Assembly: GCA_002369025.1 (NCBI GenBank)
Contig: DFDV01000146.1
Location: 26,559-41,384 of the forward strand
Direction of reading: 5' to 3'
From: Treponema sp. UBA3819
GTDB lineage: Bacteria > Spirochaetota > Spirochaetia > Treponematales > Treponemataceae
DNA length: 14,826 bases
Made by a program: the position numbers and the translations under genes
In this document: piece by piece, positions 1 to 6,929 of the stretch
How the letters are laid out: the number at the start of each line of letters is the position of its first letter
Numbering within the stretch: the first letter of the stretch is position 1
The notes under the pieces: model-generated
The model's input: only the letters and a program-made list of their open reading frames with translations
Databases searched by the model: none
Told to the model about the DNA's origin: nothing

Positions 1-102
1 GCCTGCGATTTCGCTAAGCCGTTTTTGCGACTGGTAGCCATTTTTTTGAAAAACAGTTTTATATTGCGGAGCCTTACTTTTTGACACAGATGCGTTGTTT
101 TT

Positions 103-201
103 GACACAGATAAACACAGATGGACGCAGATGAGACACGGATGTTTTTTTATTTTATTATCTGTGTCTCATCCGTGTTAATCACCGTTTATCTGTGGTTT
201 T
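103..201. repeat. Imperfect inverted repeat of acacagat words
   Basis: The left arm (about 103-143) and right arm (about 159-201) are reverse complements with scattered mismatches. The best-matched 19-nt portion, 125-143 against 160-178, agrees at about 16 positions. The T-rich loop (144-158) follows the left arm, so the structure could fold in RNA or terminate an upstream transcript, but no neighbouring gene on the left is visible to test this. Confidence 0.5.
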
Positions 202-331
202 GCCAGACGAATGGGAGACTCCGCTTGCCGGTAGTCTGTTTTTGTTGAGTCGCAACAGCACTGCGCCTTTTTTTTCAGAAACAGTTTTATTGTGCGAAGC
301 CCTGTTTTTTTTTCACTTTTTTTTAAATTTT

Positions 332-366
332 TTGTATATTTTTGCATTTAAAAGGCTATATATATA
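332..366 (+). promoter_or_regulatory. Candidate comF promoter abutting the start codon
   Basis: TTGTAT at 332-337 resembles a -35 box and the alternating TATATATATA run at 357-366 offers a -10 box, with a long spacer of 19 bp from the first register. A transcript start about 7 nt after the -10 would fall at about 369-371, on or next to the ATG at 371. There is no Shine-Dalgarno sequence upstream of that ATG. The combination suggests a leaderless or near-leaderless mRNA. The AT-rich context makes chance matches easy. Confidence 0.35.
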
Positions 367-370
367 GTGT

Positions 371-1183
371 ATGAGGGATAAGAAAATCTCGCTGTGGCCT
401 GAAAAAAGTCTCATGGGTTTCTTTTTGCAGTTCCTTTTTCTAACTCGCAGTATTCTGGTATGGATATTGGGTGGTGATCTTTGTCTCCGCTGCGGTGAGG
501 TGAGTGGAGTTTATCCCTTGTGCCCGTCGTGCATGAAGCAGTTTTTTGATACAGCCCTACCCGTATCTGAGGAAACTGCTTCTGCACGATGTTCTGTCTG
601 CGGTAAGGCTCTGCTCAGTGAAATTTCAGTCTGTACTGCCTGCAGAAGCGAAGCACTTCTTCTTCATACGGACGGAGTCTTTCCCCTGCATGCCTACCGC
701 CTGTGGAAAAAGGACCTGCTCTTTGCATGGAAAAGCGAAGACAAACGCACGCTTTCCCCTGTCTTTGCCTGCATGATGCACAGAGCCTATAAAGATTTGT
801 GCAGCCGCTTCGGGAAAAATCTTCCCCTTGTGCCGGTGCCGCCCCGTCCGGGAAAAATCAGGGAACGCGGCTGGGACCAGGTTGATGAAGTCTGCTATTA
901 TATGCATCTTATCTGGAAGGTTCCCGTGCTCAAACTGCTGGTACGAAAGAGTCAGGTGCAGCAGAAAAAACTGGGGCGGCTTGCACGGAGAAAGGCTTCT
1001 GCCGCTTCGTATGTCCTGGCCGGTGAGAAAAAACTCCGTCACTATGCGCCGGTTCCGCCGGAAAAAGTGATTCTGGTGGACGATGTGCTTACGACAGGCT
1101 CTACCCTGAATGCCTGTGCGGAAAGGCTGAAGTCATACGGAATACAGAAAGTGTATGCACTCACGCTTTTTTCCGTAGCATAA
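371..1183 (+). CDS. comF: ComF family double zinc ribbon/phosphoribosyltransferase-like protein
   Basis: The product has 270 residues, slightly longer than usual for ComF. After a hydrophobic N-terminal stretch (residues 14-34) come four CxxC pairs, C38/C41, C51/C54, C74/C77 and C88/C91, as expected for the paired zinc ribbons of this family. The C-terminal half is a type I phosphoribosyltransferase fold with the PRPP loop VILVDDVLTTGSTLN, and upstream the family-typical PVPPRPGKIRERGWDQ. In transformable bacteria ComF is a cytosolic protein needed for DNA uptake or processing of incoming single strands; in a spirochaete its role is unknown and competence should not be assumed. The ATG at 371 has no clear ribosome binding site. 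M15 at 413 is an alternative but also lacks one. It stands alone in front of gltA, which has its own promoter. Confidence 0.9.
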   Translation: MRDKKISLWPEKSLMGFFLQFLFLTRSILVWILGGDLCLRCGEVSGVYPLCPSCMKQFFDTALPVSEETASARCSVCGKALLSEISVCTACRSEALLLHTDGVFPLHAYRLWKKDLLFAWKSEDKRTLSPVFACMMHRAYKDLCSRFGKNLPLVPVPPRPGKIRERGWDQVDEVCYYMHLIWKVPVLKLLVRKSQVQQKKLGRLARRKASAASYVLAGEKKLRHYAPVPPEKVILVDDVLTTGSTLNACAERLKSYGIQKVYALTLFSVA

Positions 1184-1205
1184 AATTTTAATTTGCATTT
1201 TATGC
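1178..1205. terminator. A/T-rich hairpin over the comF stop codon
   Basis: GCATAAAAT (1178-1186) and ATTTTATGC (1197-1205) are a perfect 9-bp inverted repeat with a 10-nt loop, starting inside the last sense codon of comF. The stem is weak in G+C and no U-run follows it, so it would be a poor intrinsic terminator. Its right arm overlaps the proposed -35 box of the next gene, so it may be regulatory or coincidental. Confidence 0.35.
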
Positions 1206-1224
1206 GATGGTCTAGTATACTAGA
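1193..1224 (+). promoter_or_regulatory. gltA promoter with palindromic operator
   Basis: TTGCAT (1193-1198) and TATACT (1216-1221) sit at an ideal 17-bp spacing as -35 and -10 boxes, giving a start near 1228 and a leader of about 25 nt. The -10 box lies inside a perfect 14-bp palindrome, TCTAGTATACTAGA (1211-1224). A dimeric repressor bound there would block RNA polymerase, so the palindrome is a good operator candidate; its regulator is not in the window. Confidence 0.6.
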
Positions 1225-1253
1225 ATATATATATTTTTTGAGGTTTGTTAATT

Positions 1254-2570
1254 ATGGCTGATACACAGAAAACAGAAGATGTTCCCGCATTTACCCTTGA
1301 AGAGGCAATTGCAGAAGCGCAGCGTTGTTTAAAATGTCCTAAACCGATGTGCCGCACAGGATGTCCTATAGAAAACGACATTCCGGCATTTAACCGTGAA
1401 CTTTCAAACGGTAATATCGGTGCGGCTTACGCAATTATTTCAGAGCGCAGCAATCTGCCGGCAATCTGCGGACATGTCTGTCCCCATGAAAACCAGTGTG
1501 AAGGTCACTGTATCATGAATCGTGCCAAAAAGCCTCCGATTCGTATCGGTCAGATTGAACGCTTTATTGCAGATTTTGAATACGAGTTCCAGCTGAATAA
1601 AATCAGAAAGAACATCAAGCCCGTTGGAAAGGTTGCAGTTGTTGGTTCAGGACCTGCCGGCTTGAGTGCGGCATTTGAATTTGTACGTGCCGGCTATGAA
1701 GTAAATGTTTACGAAAAAGACAGCGAGCCGGGCGGAGTCCTCATCTACGGAATTCCTGAATTCCGCCTGCCCAAAGACAATGTACACCGCTACATCCAGC
1801 GGCTGACGGATTTGGGAGTTACCTTTACCACCGGCACCTGGGTCGGAAAAGACATTACTGTAGACCAGATTCTTGCTGAAGGCTATGAGGCAGTTCTCAT
1901 TGCCACCGGTTCTATCGCACCCAAGTGGCTTGATCTGCCGGGCAAGGAACTGACGGGCGTCCTCGACTCCCTCAAACTGCTCCATGATGTGCGCGACTTT
2001 AACGCAGGCAAGCTGGAGCGTGACAAGATTGAAGTAAAGGATGGCGACGATGTTGTTGTTATCGGTGCGGGTAATGTTGCAATGGATGCCTGCCGTACTG
2101 CAGTCCGCATGGGCGCAAAACACACTTATGTCTGCTATCGCCGTACCATTGAATTCATGAAGGCCGCCAAGGCTGAATACGATGAGGCTGTTGCAGACGG
2201 CGTCATCTTCAAGTGGGAGCATGTTCCCGTTTCTTTTGAAGGTAAAGACGGAAAAGTCTGCGGCTTTAAGGCAAAGACTCCGGATGGAGAAGTGGTTATC
2301 CCCGCTACAAAAATCATCGTGGCAATCGGTTCCGAGCCAAATGAAATTACCACAAAGGGAACTGATGGCGTTGAACTTGCGGAAGACCGCTATATTCTTA
2401 CCCATGTTGAAGAAGGCGCGGAATATTACGGTATGACCGGCAAAAAAGGTGTCTTTGCCGCCGGTGATATTGTGCATCGTCCCAAGACTGTAGTTATGGC
2501 AATGCGCGAAGGCAAAAAGGTCGCCTTGAGTGCAATTTCATACATGAAGGCGAATAAACCTGCTCAATAA
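1254..2570 (+). CDS. gltA: NADPH-dependent glutamate synthase small-subunit-type oxidoreductase
   Basis: This FAD and iron-sulfur flavoprotein of 438 residues belongs to the family of the glutamate synthase small subunit, NfnB and the N-terminal part of dihydropyrimidine dehydrogenase. An N-terminal module carries eight cysteines (C25, C28, C33, C37 and C72, C76, C82, C86) for two [4Fe-4S] clusters. Next comes an FAD Rossmann motif, GSGPAG (residues 131-136), then an NAD(P)H Rossmann motif GAGNVAMDA near residue 268 followed by the basic YRR, and a C-terminal FAD-contacting segment GVFAAGDIVHRPKTVV. The ATG at 1254 is preferred over an in-frame TTG at 1245 because GAGG (1240-1243) lies 10 nt before it. 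No large (glutaminase/synthase) subunit or NfnA partner is adjacent, so it may be the stand-alone GltA type or have a distant partner; the electron acceptor is therefore uncertain. Confidence 0.85.
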   Translation: MADTQKTEDVPAFTLEEAIAEAQRCLKCPKPMCRTGCPIENDIPAFNRELSNGNIGAAYAIISERSNLPAICGHVCPHENQCEGHCIMNRAKKPPIRIGQIERFIADFEYEFQLNKIRKNIKPVGKVAVVGSGPAGLSAAFEFVRAGYEVNVYEKDSEPGGVLIYGIPEFRLPKDNVHRYIQRLTDLGVTFTTGTWVGKDITVDQILAEGYEAVLIATGSIAPKWLDLPGKELTGVLDSLKLLHDVRDFNAGKLERDKIEVKDGDDVVVIGAGNVAMDACRTAVRMGAKHTYVCYRRTIEFMKAAKAEYDEAVADGVIFKWEHVPVSFEGKDGKVCGFKAKTPDGEVVIPATKIIVAIGSEPNEITTKGTDGVELAEDRYILTHVEEGAEYYGMTGKKGVFAAGDIVHRPKTVVMAMREGKKVALSAISYMKANKPAQ

Positions 2571-2581
2571 GGGGCAGGGCA

Positions 2582-2629
2582 AAAATACAAAAAAGGGCCA
2601 TAAAATTGACCCTTTGCATATTGTATTTT
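2582..2629 (+). terminator. Long two-part hairpin between gltA and cheW
   Basis: An outer 9-bp perfect stem, AAAATACAA (2582-2590) with TTGTATTTT (2621-2629), encloses an inner stem AAAGGG (2592-2597) with CCCTTT (2610-2615) that continues with a CA/TG pair after one mismatch. It begins 12 nt after the gltA stop codon and ends in a T-rich tail, consistent with intrinsic termination of gltA. The outer right arm contains the TTGTAT proposed as the cheW -35 box. Confidence 0.6.
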
Positions 2630-2649
2630 AACGCTTTTCAGTGTATTCT
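2621..2649 (+). promoter_or_regulatory. Candidate cheW promoter
   Basis: TTGTAT (2621-2626) and TATTCT (2644-2649) are separated by 17 bp, a housekeeping-sigma arrangement with a 4/6 -10 box. The predicted start near 2656 leaves a short leader containing the GGAGG at 2664-2668. I see no sigma-28-type flagellar promoter here. Confidence 0.4.
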
Positions 2650-2672
2650 TATTTAAGACCTTTGGAGGCATT

Positions 2673-3158
2673 ATGGCAGCAGAAAATACACAGATTCAAC
2701 AGGTAACATTCCAGCTTGGTGAAGAAATCTACGGTGTTGACATTATGGATGTAAAGGAAATCGTAAAGGTTAGTGCCCTTCGCCCCATTCCTAATGCACC
2801 GTACTATGTTGAAGGTATTTTCAATCTTCGTAGCGAAATTATTCCCGTTATCAACCTGCACCGTCGTTTTGGCATTAAAAAACTGACAGAAGTTGATGGT
2901 GAAGATTACGAAGGCGGCTTTGTTATTCTGGATATTGACGGCATGAAAATCGGTATTATCATTGACCGCATTGCCCGTGTTGTTTCAATTCAGCGTGAAG
3001 AAATTAAAGCTCCGCCTCAGATGATTAGCGGTATCGGTACTGAATATATTCAGGGTGTTGTCCGTCAGGATAATTCCTATCTGATTATGCTTGATATCCG
3101 CAAAATCTTTAACGCAAGAGAGCTTCAGAAAATTATGCAGGGCGATTCTGCTGAGTAA
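2673..3158 (+). CDS. cheW: Chemotaxis coupling protein CheW
   Basis: The 161-residue product is a single CheW (SH3-like double barrel) domain of normal family length. Recognisable blocks are the opening VTFQLGEEIYGVDIMDVKEI, the RPIPNAPYYVEGIFNLRSEIIPVINL segment, and IIDRIARVVSI followed by the IQGVVRQDN...LIMLDIRKIF end. CheW is a cytoplasmic adaptor that links methyl-accepting chemoreceptors to the histidine kinase CheA in the polar array, so it helps couple sensing to the periplasmic flagella of a motile spirochaete. GGAGG at 2664-2668 supports the ATG at 2673. No cheA or cheR neighbour is present; the gene is separated from gltA by a hairpin and from the next gene by 61 nt. Identification is firm. 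Confidence 0.96.
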   Translation: MAAENTQIQQVTFQLGEEIYGVDIMDVKEIVKVSALRPIPNAPYYVEGIFNLRSEIIPVINLHRRFGIKKLTEVDGEDYEGGFVILDIDGMKIGIIIDRIARVVSIQREEIKAPPQMISGIGTEYIQGVVRQDNSYLIMLDIRKIFNARELQKIMQGDSAE

Positions 3159-3219
3159 ATCTCTTGATTTCCTCAGACTTTTCAAGCCCCACTTTATGTA
3201 ATTTACTGTAAGGTAAAAA

Positions 3220-4296
3220 ATGATTCAGACATTCAGTTCTACGATTCGCAGAAAGGAAATGGACGCCGTACTTACATGTATGGTAGATGAAAAAACCGGT
3301 CCAGGTGAGTTGAATATGCGTCTTATTCAGGCGGTAAAGGAATTTACGGCCTGTGACGGCGCCGTAGCCTTTCGCAGTGCGACAATTGCATTATCTTATG
3401 CCCTCAAAGCCCTCGATTTGCCCGCAGGAAGCGAGATTATGATTTCTGCGCTTGCTCCCTCATGGCAGTATGTGGCTGTGGAGACTCTCGGTTACAAGCC
3501 CCTGGTTCTGGACGTAAGCGAAGAAAGCGGTCTGGTAACGGCAGAAATTGTAGCGGAAGGTGCAAAGGCAGGCGGAAGGCTTTTACTTTTGCATGAGACC
3601 ATGGGAATTATTCCGGAGCTGGAAAAAATCGCCGCATTGGGAATTCCGCTTATTGAAGATATTTCCCACTCAGTTGGAGCTGTGGTTGAAGCAAAGGAAG
3701 ACGGCGAATCAGCAGCAGGTGAAGATGGAAAAGCCGCTGCGGCAAAAAATGCAGGCTCATTCGGTGTATATGCAATTATGGGGCTGGAAGAGTTTGACAC
3801 TATTACGGCTGGAGGCGGCGCAATTCTGATGGCTCCCCGCAGACGGGAATGGTCAGCCCTCAAATCCTTTACAGATTCAGCTCCCCGCACGGACATTCTT
3901 CCCGATATCAACAGCGCCCTTGCCTTTGTGCAGATAAAGGAATTCCGCCGCAACGAAGATATCCGCAAGACAATTTATGCGTCATTCCAGCACGCACTTT
4001 TGAGCGGAAAAAACAGAACTTTTGTTCGTGAGCATGGAGACGGTTCTACCATCTGGTCTTTCCCGGTGGTGCTGTCCGGCAGTTTTAAGGATGCAAAACA
4101 GTATGCTTCCCGCAAGGAAATAGAAATCCGCCCGGCCTATGAAGATTCAGTCATCGCCTTAAAAGACGAGGAACTTTCCGCCAGCTGTAAAAAGGCAAAA
4201 GCCCTCTTTTTGCGGACAGTACTCTTTCCCCTGTACCCGCGGCTGGGAAGTGAGGCAGTTACCAAAATCACCAAAGTTCTGGGTACCTTGCCGTAA
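3220..4296 (+). CDS. DegT/DnrJ-fold protein lacking the PLP lysine
   Basis: The 358-residue product resembles DegT/DnrJ/EryC1 sugar aminotransferases, which use PLP. It has the small-molecule-binding start (AVAFRSATIALSYALKAL, residues about 48-65), the strand ending LIEDISHSVGA with the PLP-ring aspartate D147, and the segment GSFGVYAIMGLEEFDTITAGGGAI. In active members a lysine lies in that segment just before the Thr/Gly-rich end; here residues 181-200 contain no lysine. An acidic, Ala-rich insertion of about 25 residues (about 154-178) precedes it. The fold is probably kept and aminotransfer lost; a structural, regulatory or different catalytic role is possible. Start: AAGG at 3210-3213 lies 6 nt before the ATG. 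It is the first gene of a tight row leading through nadK and recN (32 nt to nadK), so it is likely cotranscribed with them. Confidence 0.7.
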   Translation: MIQTFSSTIRRKEMDAVLTCMVDEKTGPGELNMRLIQAVKEFTACDGAVAFRSATIALSYALKALDLPAGSEIMISALAPSWQYVAVETLGYKPLVLDVSEESGLVTAEIVAEGAKAGGRLLLLHETMGIIPELEKIAALGIPLIEDISHSVGAVVEAKEDGESAAGEDGKAAAAKNAGSFGVYAIMGLEEFDTITAGGGAILMAPRRREWSALKSFTDSAPRTDILPDINSALAFVQIKEFRRNEDIRKTIYASFQHALLSGKNRTFVREHGDGSTIWSFPVVLSGSFKDAKQYASRKEIEIRPAYEDSVIALKDEELSASCKKAKALFLRTVLFPLYPRLGSEAVTKITKVLGTLP

Positions 4297-4317
4297 AAAG
4301 ACAAGACGAAGTTTTAT

Positions 4318-4331
4318 AGGAGGATGCAGTG
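4318..4331 (+). promoter_or_regulatory. Strong ribosome binding site deciding the nadK GTG start
   Basis: AGGAGG (4318-4323) lies 5 nt before GTG at 4329. An ATG at 4324 directly abuts the site, reads only ATG CAG TGA, and its stop codon overlaps the GTG, so it cannot start nadK. Confidence 0.7.
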
Positions 4332-5183
4332 AAAGAATATAACAAAGCGCTTATCATCGTAAACACCTATAAAGACGAATCAAAAAAACTGGGTTCGACC
4401 ATAAAAGAATATCTGGAATCACTTGGTAAGCAGGGAGATATTTTCCTTTACAACGGATTTTGTGAAGAATATCCCTTTCACGGCTACGACTTTGTTATCA
4501 CGCTGGGGGGAGACGGAACGGTGCTTTTTGCCGCCAGAGGCTGTGCTTCTCTTGGTATTCCGGTTTTTCCCATCAATTTTGGAACTTTTGGCTTTATCGC
4601 AAGCGTACAGAAACCTGAATGGAAACATGAACTTGACCGTTTTCTTGCAGGAAAGGCAATTATTGCAGAGCGATCTATGATAAAGGCAGCCCTTGTGAGG
4701 GGAAACGCAAACCGCTTCAGCCAGACAGGATTAAACGATATAGTCATCAGTGCAAAAAACGCCGCACGCACCATTTCTTTTGACATCACTTACGACAATG
4801 TATCCCTGGGCGAATTCAAGGCGGACGGCATTATCGTTTCTACGGCAACAGGCAGTACCGCCTATTCCGCAAGTGCAGGCGGACCTATCATTGACCCGGA
4901 TCTGGATGCCCTTGTCCTTACCCTGATGAATGCATTTTCCCTTTCCAGCCGTCCTATGGTAGTAAGCCCCCTGGGAGAAATCGGCATAACAATTCTTCCT
5001 TCACGCACAAGTGAAGTAACAATCACAGTTGACGGACAGATTCCTGTGGATTTGCATGTAGGCGACATCATTAAAATCCGCCGGATAAAAGATAAAGCCC
5101 TGCTTGTCGGCTGTACTTCAGAAAAATTCTATCACGCGTTGCGTACAAAACTTAACTGGTCGGGAGGTCCTTCTCTTGCTTGA
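4329..5183 (+). CDS. nadK: NAD kinase
   Basis: NAD kinase phosphorylates NAD to NADP with ATP or polyphosphate and is the only known route to NADP in bacteria. The 284-residue product shows the family signature GGDGT (60-64) in VITLGGDGTVLFAARG, the INFGTFGFIA strand, the NAD-contacting GLNDIVIS (Asp replaces the more common Glu), and the long conserved block ADGIIVSTATGSTAYSASAGGPI followed by a LSSRPMVV segment. Start is GTG, chosen by a strong AGGAGG. Its last 8 nt overlap the start of recN, which points to translational coupling. Within this row its NADPH product could serve reductive metabolism such as the GltA-type enzyme upstream, but the pairing is only by proximity. Confidence 0.95.
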   Translation: MKEYNKALIIVNTYKDESKKLGSTIKEYLESLGKQGDIFLYNGFCEEYPFHGYDFVITLGGDGTVLFAARGCASLGIPVFPINFGTFGFIASVQKPEWKHELDRFLAGKAIIAERSMIKAALVRGNANRFSQTGLNDIVISAKNAARTISFDITYDNVSLGEFKADGIIVSTATGSTAYSASAGGPIIDPDLDALVLTLMNAFSLSSRPMVVSPLGEIGITILPSRTSEVTITVDGQIPVDLHVGDIIKIRRIKDKALLVGCTSEKFYHALRTKLNWSGGPSLA

Positions 5184-6927
5184 AGATCTGAATATCAAGG
5201 ATTTTGCCCTGATTGACAATGCAACGATTGAATTCTCAAAAGGCTTTACCGTGCTTTCCGGTGAAACAGGTGCCGGAAAATCTTTGCTGATTGGCGCACT
5301 TTCTTTCCTTTTGGGCGGAAAAAGCGGAACCGAGCAGATTCGCCCCGGCTGCCATGAAGCAACAGTGAGCGGCACATTTTTACTGGAAGAAAACAATGTA
5401 ACCCCTGCCCTGACAGAATCAGACGAGGATGAGGGCGAATGCAGAAGCGCATCTGAGTGGCTTTCCCGCCACGGCATTGAGACAGAAAACAACCGCATCC
5501 TTCTGCGCCGCTATGTGCGTGATAACGGAAAGACCGGTGCATGGATTGGTGATACGGCGGTTACCCGTGCTGATTTAGCGGCATTCAGTTCATTTCTGGT
5601 GGACATCCACGGCCAGCATGAGCATCAGTCTTTGATGAAAGTGCCTGAACACCGCCGCTTTCTGGATTCTTTTGCAGGCCTAAATGAACGCGTGGCTGCC
5701 TTTACTGCCCTCTATGTAGATCTGGTTGCAAAAAGAAAGCGGCTTGATGAGCTGAACGCAAGCGATGCAAACCGTGAACAGAAAATTGAACTGCTGTCTT
5801 TTGCCATAAAGGAAATTGAAGAGGCAAAGTTAAAGGCTGATGAAGACAAGGCTCTGGATGAAGAAGAAACAAAACTTTCTTCCTTTGAAAAACTCTATGC
5901 TGACATTGAAGGCGTGAATGCCGCGCTTGACGGAAACGGGGAGGGGGCGGTGAGCCTCTTAAAACGCATCCGGGGAACGGCTCAGCACGCCTGTGATCTT
6001 GATAAGTCTCTTGAAGCTCTTGATCAGCGGCTGGAAAGTGCCTTTTATGAGCTTTCCGATATTGCAAGTGAATACAAAAACTATGAGCGCTCCCTGGTAT
6101 TTGATCCGGAAAGACTTGCCCAGGTTCAGGAACGCCAGACCCTCATTTATAATCTCAAGAAAAAATATGCTTCCTCTGTAAACGCTCCTCTTGATGAAGT
6201 CCTTCAGTATGCAGAAAATGCAAAGGCACAGTTGGAAACCATTGAAGGCGGAGAAGCGGGAAAAGAACAGCTGAAAAAAGAAATTGCTGCGCTTGAAAAA
6301 GAAGTGTATACCGAGGCAAAAGCAATTTCCGCCGCAAGAAAAACAGCCGCTTCCCGGATGGCTCAGGGTGTGGAATCAGTTCTTTCTCAGCTGGGCATGA
6401 AGGGTACCCGTTTTTCAGTCAGCATCATCGAAAAAAATGGCACTGAACTGGAGCAGAAATGCGGCCCCTATGGCATGGACAATATTGAATTCCTTATCAG
6501 CGCAAACCCGGGTTCTCCCCTGCAGGGACTTGCAAAAATTGCCAGCGGTGGTGAATTGTCCCGCGTGATGCTTGCCCTCAAAACTATTCTTGCAGCGACA
6601 GACCCCGTGCAGACCCTCATTTTTGACGAGATTGATACCGGTATTGGTGGCGAAGTGGCTGTGAGCGTGGGAAGTCACCTGAAAAAACTGGCAAAAAACA
6701 GACAGGTTTTGTGCATCACCCATCTAGCGAGTATTGCGGTATATGCCGATAATCAAGTAAAAATAGAAAAAGGCGTGAATGCAGGTGCAACACAAACCCG
6801 TGTCTTCCCGATTACAGCGGAGGCCAGGGTGGAAGAGATTGCGCGTATGTTGAGCGGCGATCCTGCCAGTGCAGAGTCTTTGGAACATGCCCGCTCAATG
6901 CTGCAGCGCTTTTCAGAAGGGGCATGA
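5176..6927 (+). CDS. recN: DNA repair protein RecN
   Basis: RecN is an SMC-like ATPase that acts in the cytoplasm at double-strand breaks during recombinational repair. From the TTG at 5176 the product has 583 residues, near the usual family length. It opens with the family-typical LxDLNIKDFALID, has Walker A GETGAGKS (29-36), the DIHGQHEHQSLM Q-loop region, a central Glu/Lys/Ala-rich coiled-coil arm from about residue 185 to 410, the ABC signature ASGGELSR (456-463) and Walker B LIFDEIDTG with D484/E485, then the ITHLASIA histidine switch. The frame is open further upstream to 5104, but GGGAGG (5162-5167) sits 8 nt before TTG 5176 and the family N-terminus begins there. It overlaps nadK by 8 nt and its stop lies 2 nt before the next gene. 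Confidence 0.95.
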   Translation: MLEDLNIKDFALIDNATIEFSKGFTVLSGETGAGKSLLIGALSFLLGGKSGTEQIRPGCHEATVSGTFLLEENNVTPALTESDEDEGECRSASEWLSRHGIETENNRILLRRYVRDNGKTGAWIGDTAVTRADLAAFSSFLVDIHGQHEHQSLMKVPEHRRFLDSFAGLNERVAAFTALYVDLVAKRKRLDELNASDANREQKIELLSFAIKEIEEAKLKADEDKALDEEETKLSSFEKLYADIEGVNAALDGNGEGAVSLLKRIRGTAQHACDLDKSLEALDQRLESAFYELSDIASEYKNYERSLVFDPERLAQVQERQTLIYNLKKKYASSVNAPLDEVLQYAENAKAQLETIEGGEAGKEQLKKEIAALEKEVYTEAKAISAARKTAASRMAQGVESVLSQLGMKGTRFSVSIIEKNGTELEQKCGPYGMDNIEFLISANPGSPLQGLAKIASGGELSRVMLALKTILAATDPVQTLIFDEIDTGIGGEVAVSVGSHLKKLAKNRQVLCITHLASIAVYADNQVKIEKGVNAGATQTRVFPITAEARVEEIARMLSGDPASAESLEHARSMLQRFSEGA

Positions 6928-6929
6928 CT

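Larger units (their letters stand above)
1..370. repeat. Non-coding leader region of diverged repeats
   Basis: No credible coding frame lies here. The stretch contains two kinds of repeat. A 33-nt block at 41-73 (T-run, then ACAGTTTTAT, then GCGGAGCC) recurs as a direct copy at about 269-301 with a handful of mismatches. Between them, acacagat-type words (81-91, 101-111, 115-122, 126-132, 135-143) form an imperfect inverted repeat: 103-143 is complementary to about 159-201, with an exact core GATGAGACAC/GTGTCTCATC apart from single mismatches. The spacer is T-rich. It looks like a decayed, probably multicopy intergenic element; the copy number cannot be judged from this window. Confidence 0.6.

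Noticed and set aside
81..143. Short direct repeats that might be a CRISPR array
   Set aside because: The units are about 8-12 nt, unevenly spaced and diverged, and no cas gene is present.
1647..2477. Open frame of 276 codons on the minus strand inside the gltA gene
   Set aside because: It lies wholly antisense to a gene with clear family motifs, has no ribosome binding site or recognisable domain, and is explained by codon bias of the sense gene.
5104..5175. Longer recN product starting 24 codons upstream
   Set aside because: The extra residues lie inside nadK, do not resemble a RecN N-terminus, and the TTG at 5176 has a well-placed GGGAGG.
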